Shown here piece after piece: positions 60,256 to 64,000 of a DNA stretch of 64,000 nt. Numbering within the stretch: position 1 is the stretch's first letter; each line of letters begins with the position of its first letter. The notes under the pieces are model-generated. The model made no database searches. It was not told the DNA's origin and saw nothing but the letters and a program-made list of their open reading frames with translations. The position numbers and the translations under genes are program-made. Source of the stretch: Paenibacillus baekrokdamisoli (lineage in GTDB: Bacteria > Bacillota > Bacilli > Paenibacillales > Paenibacillaceae); NCBI RefSeq assembly GCF_003945345.1, contig NZ_AP019308.1, positions 5,163,501 through 5,227,500 of the forward strand. The letters are read 5' to 3'.

Positions 60256-61503
60256 TCATGAATGCTCCCCCTCGGGGTCCGTCATATCTAGGAATAGAAT
60301 CCCATCCTTGCCGATCGGCACCGAGATTGTTCGAATGCGATCCAATGAATCGAGATCCGTGTATGTCCGTGATACCGCAGCACGTCGTTTCCATTCGAGC
60401 TCGACCGAGAGCGGGATGAAATACGGACGCCAGCTCCAGTTATGTCCGCGGAAAGCATTTTCCCGATACCAAACGGCTCCTTCTTCACGGCGGTAATTAG
60501 CTGAACACTGAATGCCATCTTCACAGCACATATATACTCTTATATAAGAAGCTTCAAGCCCTGGCAGAATCTGCTCGATAAAATCATTGCCAGCCTCGGC
60601 TAGGTTACAGTTACTATAATTCTCCTGCCAAGCCGCATCCACCATGCACCGCAGCTTCTCCGCTTCAGCGCTCCAATACCGTTCTTCCTGAATCATCCGG
60701 GAACGTCGTTTGTTCAGGCCCGCTTCAATGAGACCTGCAAAGCAGGAGGATGGCCGGAACTCCGGTTCCGCCTTAGCGAACAAGAATCCCTGCACATATC
60801 TCGCACCAATCTCAATTGCACGCTGCAGCTCCAATTCCGTCTCGACCCCCTCCACTAGCAAGGAGGAGCCAATTTGCTCAGCTAAAGTCGAGAATGAGCG
60901 TAATACCCCGTAATAACCGCTATGTTGTTCACTCTTCTGGAGCATATGAATATCGATTTTGAGAATATGGGGCTGGATCTGAGCTATGCGGTCCATATTA
61001 CTGAACCCACTTCCCACATCATCAATCGCAATTAAGCAGCCTTGCTGCCGGTACACATCCACAACGGAGCGAAGCTGCTCCATTGGCTCTAAGAAAGATT
61101 CTTCTGTTATTTCAATCACGACATTCCGCGGGTCAATAGCATATTTATCGAGCAGTCGCAGTGTGGGCAGTTCACCCGTCTCCGCGTAGGTTTGATAGAT
61201 CCAGGAAGGCTTCAGATTAATAAAAAGCTTCCCTTGACCACCCGCAGCGTCTCCTCCAGCGAACTTAGCAAGCGCTTGCTCCCGAAGCAGCCTATCCACA
61301 CGAATTTGCTCCGACATCGGTACTCGCTTATCTCCGAAAAAGGGCCCCAGACTTTGCACACCTTGGTTTGTCCGAATGCGTCCGAGCGCCTCATATCCCA
61401 TGATTCGCCTAGTGTCTAACGCAAGAATCGGCTGGAAATAAGGAACAAGCTGACTATCCAGCCCCTCATCTACGGACCATACCATCCGATAGGCTTCTGT
61501 CAT
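60256..61503 (-). CDS. EAL-domain protein of the YkuI type
   Basis: 415 residues. An EAL domain at ~10-265 (MGYEALGRIRTNQGV for the EAL motif, LFINLKPSWI, VIEITEESF, AIDDVGSGFSN, LKIDIHML, LVEGVETELEL) retains the usual metal and catalytic acidic residues. So c-di-GMP hydrolysis is possible. The C-terminal ~150 residues match the YkuI_C PAS-like module (RYWSAEAEKLRCMVDAAWQENYSNCNL). B. subtilis YkuI binds c-di-GMP but hydrolyses it poorly. No membrane helix. Its place next to motAB fits a motility switch. Confidence 0.9.
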   Translation of the reverse strand: MTEAYRMVWSVDEGLDSQLVPYFQPILALDTRRIMGYEALGRIRTNQGVQSLGPFFGDKRVPMSEQIRVDRLLREQALAKFAGGDAAGGQGKLFINLKPSWIYQTYAETGELPTLRLLDKYAIDPRNVVIEITEESFLEPMEQLRSVVDVYRQQGCLIAIDDVGSGFSNMDRIAQIQPHILKIDIHMLQKSEQHSGYYGVLRSFSTLAEQIGSSLLVEGVETELELQRAIEIGARYVQGFLFAKAEPEFRPSSCFAGLIEAGLNKRRSRMIQEERYWSAEAEKLRCMVDAAWQENYSNCNLAEAGNDFIEQILPGLEASYIRVYMCCEDGIQCSANYRREEGAVWYRENAFRGHNWSWRPYFIPLSVELEWKRRAAVSRTYTDLDSLDRIRTISVPIGKDGILFLDMTDPEGEHS

Positions 61504-61604
61504 AGGTGTTCACCCCGCGTCATGGTAATGTGAGATTTAGTAACATTTACTACTATCACTCATTGTAGAATAGTGTCGAATCGTTGTAAAGATGTTATTA
61601 GACA

Positions 61605-61913
61605 CTACTTTCCCATGAAAGAACGGTAAACATCATTATACTGATCGGCCGACTTCATATCGAGCTCCGTTAATCCTCCCGCACTCCAAGTGGTTAGTCT
61701 GAGCGTAACCTTCTTGAAGTCAATTCCGATGAAAGGATGATGATTGAGCGCCTCAGCAATATCCGCTACTTTACCTACAAAAGCAATCGCATCCGTGAAT
61801 GCAGCGAATCGATAGCTTCCCTGCATCCATTTGTCATCGTCGCGTATCCAACCCTCGATAGCTGCAATTCGCTCATCAGCAGCTGCAAGCGACATTTTTT
61901 CCATTCGGCTCAA
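61605..61913 (-). CDS. 4a-hydroxytetrahydrobiopterin dehydratase (pterin carbinolamine dehydratase)
   Basis: 102 residues. Core motif EALNHHPFIGIDFKKVTLRLTTWSAGGLTELDMKSADQYND near residues 55-95, with the His-His-Pro of the active site. The second His is replaced in the THxxGGLT motif by W-S, which is a common variant. It would dehydrate carbinolamine pterins; in bacteria without aromatic hydroxylases the role may be in molybdopterin or redox cofactor repair. Confidence 0.85.
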   Translation of the reverse strand: MSRMEKMSLAAADERIAAIEGWIRDDDKWMQGSYRFAAFTDAIAFVGKVADIAEALNHHPFIGIDFKKVTLRLTTWSAGGLTELDMKSADQYNDVYRSFMGK

Positions 61914-61940
61914 GCGTCATTCTCCTTCCTTGGAACAGGC

Positions 61941-62234
61941 TTAAATTAAGCGGATGATCCGGCTTTCCTTATGATCAACCGACACTTCAATGCAATGATG
62001 CTTAGGTCTATACGTAACCGTGCCTGTGCCAACCGCAATGACCGGATCTTCACCCAGCGCGTAGAAGACATCGTCAGCGAGAACCTCCATTAATTCTTTG
62101 TGCTGCCCCTCATCGAGTTCTTCCCAATCTGCTGTCTCCATCTCAAAAAATATATACCCATCACCGATGGAACCGATTGCATCCGCTAGCTCCCCAACAA
62201 TCTCCGTATACTCTCTGCCATGCTTGACACCCAT
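61941..62234 (-). CDS. Hypothetical protein (97 aa)
   Basis: A compact alpha/beta-looking acidic protein beginning MGVKHGREYTEIVGELADAI, with IFFEMETADWEELDEGQ and a C-terminal strand-rich IEVSVDHKESRIIRLI. No signal or membrane helix. I do not recognise the family. It lies 27 bp upstream of the pterin dehydratase gene on the same strand and probably shares its transcript. Confidence 0.7.
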   Translation of the reverse strand: MGVKHGREYTEIVGELADAIGSIGDGYIFFEMETADWEELDEGQHKELMEVLADDVFYALGEDPVIAVGTGTVTYRPKHHCIEVSVDHKESRIIRLI

Positions 62235-62505
62235 TATTATCTCCGCCTTTCTCGATATAGCTAACTCTTACTTCCATTCTACACCAATTAGTATGAATAT
62301 TAAGCGTGCCCTCGCACAAAAGATTGAATTTGCTCTAATCTATAGCCTTTTTTTGACGATAATAAATATAGAGGTTTGTCGAAAATCTGTTTATTTTGTC
62401 AGTCAGACACATACGTCTGTCCTCGACATTTTACTATTTTGGAACAACTACGCGGACGAACCGCAAAGTTTCTCCAAACCAATCATTATAGACGAGGTGT
62501 GTGTC

Positions 62506-63306
62506 ATGGAAAAATCTACTATTATTGGCATCGGACTTGGACTCATTGCCGTGCTGCTCGGTATGACGTTAAAAGGGGCTCCGATCAGCAATCTAGCCAA
62601 CCCAGCTGCATTCACGATCATCATCGTTGGTACTGCTGCCTCACTCTTCATCGGGTTTCCGTTGTCGGAATTAAAGAAGTTCCCCAAGCTTATCAAAATG
62701 ATTTTCGTTGCTCAAGTCTTACTGCCTCGTGAAGAACTTATTAAAATGTTTATGGAATGGGCAACCATTACACGTCGTGAAGGCTTACTTGCGCTTGAAG
62801 CGAATGTAGATGATATTGAAGACCTTTTCCTTCGCAACGGTATGCGGATGATCATTGATGGCAACGACCACGATCTAGTTCGCGACGTACTGCTTGAGGA
62901 TATTTCCGCTACGGAAGAACGTCACCGTGGTGGTGCGCTTATTTTCTCACAAGCCGGAATGTACGCCCCAACGCTAGGGGTTCTAGGTGCCGTTATCGGT
63001 CTAATTGCAGCACTTGCTGATATGAGTGATATGGCGAAGCTCTCTCATGCGATCGGAGCTGCCTTCATTGCAACCCTCCTTGGTATTTTTACCGGATATG
63101 TATTGTGGCATCCCATCGCCAATAAGCTCAAGCGCTTATCCAAACGGGAGATTGAACTGCGTCTAATGATGGTTGAAGGTTTGCTATCCATTCAATCTGG
63201 TGTATCCACGATTGCGATTAATCAGAAACTATCCGTCTTCCTAACACCAACGGAGCGATTGAAAATGAACGAGAAGGGAGCGGAGGGCATTGAGCAAAAA
63301 GCATAA
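62506..63306 (+). CDS. motA: Flagellar motor stator protein MotA
   Basis: 266 residues from ATG 62506 (MEKSTIIGIGLGLIAVLLGM), preceded by GAGGTG; longer in-frame readings upstream are spurious. Four membrane helices: two at the start, and two near residues 150-200 (GMYAPTLGVLGAVIGLIAAL; HAIGAAFIATLLGIFTGYVLWHPIANKLK). A cytoplasmic loop lies between with the charged residues that contact FliG (REGLLALE..VDDIEDLF, MRMIIDG). Forms the proton-driven MotA5B2 stator. Its end overlaps motB by 17 bp. Confidence 0.95.
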   Translation: MEKSTIIGIGLGLIAVLLGMTLKGAPISNLANPAAFTIIIVGTAASLFIGFPLSELKKFPKLIKMIFVAQVLLPREELIKMFMEWATITRREGLLALEANVDDIEDLFLRNGMRMIIDGNDHDLVRDVLLEDISATEERHRGGALIFSQAGMYAPTLGVLGAVIGLIAALADMSDMAKLSHAIGAAFIATLLGIFTGYVLWHPIANKLKRLSKREIELRLMMVEGLLSIQSGVSTIAINQKLSVFLTPTERLKMNEKGAEGIEQKA

Positions 63307-64000
63307 GAGTGAGCACCACGAAGAACATGCCGACGAATCGTGGCTTATCCCTTACGCCGATTTGCTGACCCTGCTGCTAGCCCTCTTTATCGTGTTGTTT
63401 GCGATGAGCACAACCGATTCTAAGAAGTTCGAAGAAATGAGTAAAGCGTTCAATATCGCCTTCAACAGTGGTTCAGGTGTTCTGGATAACACGACTATCG
63501 TGACGACTGGTGAGCAGATGAGCAAGGAAAGAGAGAATAACCGCCAGCCTTCTAAAGAAGATCTAACCAAGGAACAGCTTCAAGCGGCTATGAAGCAAGA
63601 ACAAGAAGATCTAGAGAAGCTGAAGAAGCAGATCGATAATTATATCAAGACAGCCGGCCTGACCACACAGCTTGAAACGAAGCTGAATCAATCCCAGCTT
63701 ATGATTACAATTAGCGATAACGCACTCTTCCCATCAGGCAGCGCTCAGATTAAACCAGAAGCACGCTCACTTGCCTTGACAATCGCAACGATGTTGAACA
63801 AGTATCCCGGCTACGAGATTGTTGTATCCGGCCATACCGACAATGAGCCGATTTCTACGGCTGAATTTGAATCCAACTGGGATTTGAGCTCGTCACGTGC
63901 GATTCGTTTCATGGATATTCTACTCTCCAGCAAGAAGCTTGATCCTAAGTTATTCAGTGCCATCGGTTATGGTGAATATCGTCCTGTTGATTCCAATGCA
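63290..64000 (+). CDS. motB: Flagellar motor stator protein MotB (3' end outside window)
   Basis: Start TTG 63290 (MSKKHKSEHHEEHADESWL), with GGAGGG just upstream and inside motA. One membrane helix at ~22-42 (IPYADLLTLLLALFIVLFAM) with the conserved proton-carrying Asp in PYAD. A plug/linker rich in Lys/Glu follows, then an OmpA-like peptidoglycan-binding domain (ALFPSGSAQIKPEARSLAL ... VVSGHTDNEPI ... WDLSSSRAIRFMDIL). 237 codons are visible; about 20-40 more are expected beyond the edge. Confidence 0.94.
   Translation, partial: MSKKHKSEHHEEHADESWLIPYADLLTLLLALFIVLFAMSTTDSKKFEEMSKAFNIAFNSGSGVLDNTTIVTTGEQMSKERENNRQPSKEDLTKEQLQAAMKQEQEDLEKLKKQIDNYIKTAGLTTQLETKLNQSQLMITISDNALFPSGSAQIKPEARSLALTIATMLNKYPGYEIVVSGHTDNEPISTAEFESNWDLSSSRAIRFMDILLSSKKLDPKLFSAIGYGEYRPVDSNA

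Noticed and set aside
62098..62505. N-terminal extension of MotA to 402 residues
   Set aside because: The extension overlaps the opposite-strand hypothetical gene and lacks an RBS. MotA starts normally at 62506 with the expected membrane helix.
1..64000. CRISPR array or tRNA/rRNA genes
   Set aside because: No regularly spaced repeat-spacer pattern of the right size and no cloverleaf-type sequence noticed. The regular motif found is the GTTGAC family, with irregular spacing.

Overview
The window looks like a chromosome segment from a Gram-positive endospore-former of the Paenibacillaceae (Paenibacillus or a close relative). The basis is strong GGAGG-type ribosome binding sites, rho-independent terminators, a YesM/YesN-type sugar regulon, three 'stalk'/copper-amine-oxidase-N domain secreted proteins, a T-box glycyl-tRNA synthetase, an ECF sigma/anti-sigma pair and a MotAB stator. 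No rRNA, tRNA or CRISPR array was seen. The assignment is inferred from gene content only.

Layout. 0-4 kb: Crp/Fnr and TetR regulators, a TetR-controlled metallo-hydrolase, a quinone oxidoreductase and a siderophore-binding-protein remnant. 4.2-13.4 kb: one long minus-strand sugar operon (binding protein, two permeases, YesM-type kinase, YesN-type regulator, Gfo/Idh oxidoreductase, NanE), with an internal terminator after the binding-protein gene. 13.7-19 kb: GNAT, DUF378, stalk proteins and a serine hydrolase. 19.5-25.3 kb: a heterodimeric ABC exporter, a soluble GHKL kinase, a LytTR regulator and a tiny one-helix peptide. 25.6-32.5 kb: ECF sigma/anti-sigma, GNAT, T-box-glyS and a toxin-antitoxin-like pair. 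32.5-45 kb: an accessory, repeat-rich zone with a duplicated module of about 1.4 kb (candidate structured RNA, a GNAT gene and an IFVI-type leader peptide), an intact IS4-like element, an S16-type protease-like protein, a stalk protein and a SecA2-like ATPase. 45-51.7 kb: a seven-gene operon (two NMT1/THI5-like binding proteins, APH-like kinase, permease, ATPase, MerR regulator, sulfurtransferase) behind a classic 19-bp-spacer MerR promoter. 51.8-58.2 kb: HAD phosphatase, sulfotransferase plus APS kinase, small hypotheticals and a second sulfurtransferase. 58.5-64 kb: GNAT, ANT(6)-like enzyme, EAL protein, pterin dehydratase and motAB (motB runs off the end).

The most unusual signal is a dispersed repeat family. 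At least seven clear loci, and two degenerate ones, carry the last ~20 codons of a sulfurtransferase gene (SWSDWISY..NP.A.GEE) without the rest of the gene. Most copies are followed, in minus-strand order, by a hairpin and then a GTTGACTCCGTGTTGACTTC motif. All copies lie in the same orientation, the clear ones share a sharp AGCTGG boundary, and most sit just downstream of a minus-strand gene. The two intact sulfurtransferase genes have the same 3' arrangement. The second strong signal is a 19-residue leader peptide with the IFVI motif known from macrolide-sensing erm leaders, placed 15 nt upstream of a GNAT gene. In the second copy of that module a stop-codon change fuses the leader in frame to the enzyme.
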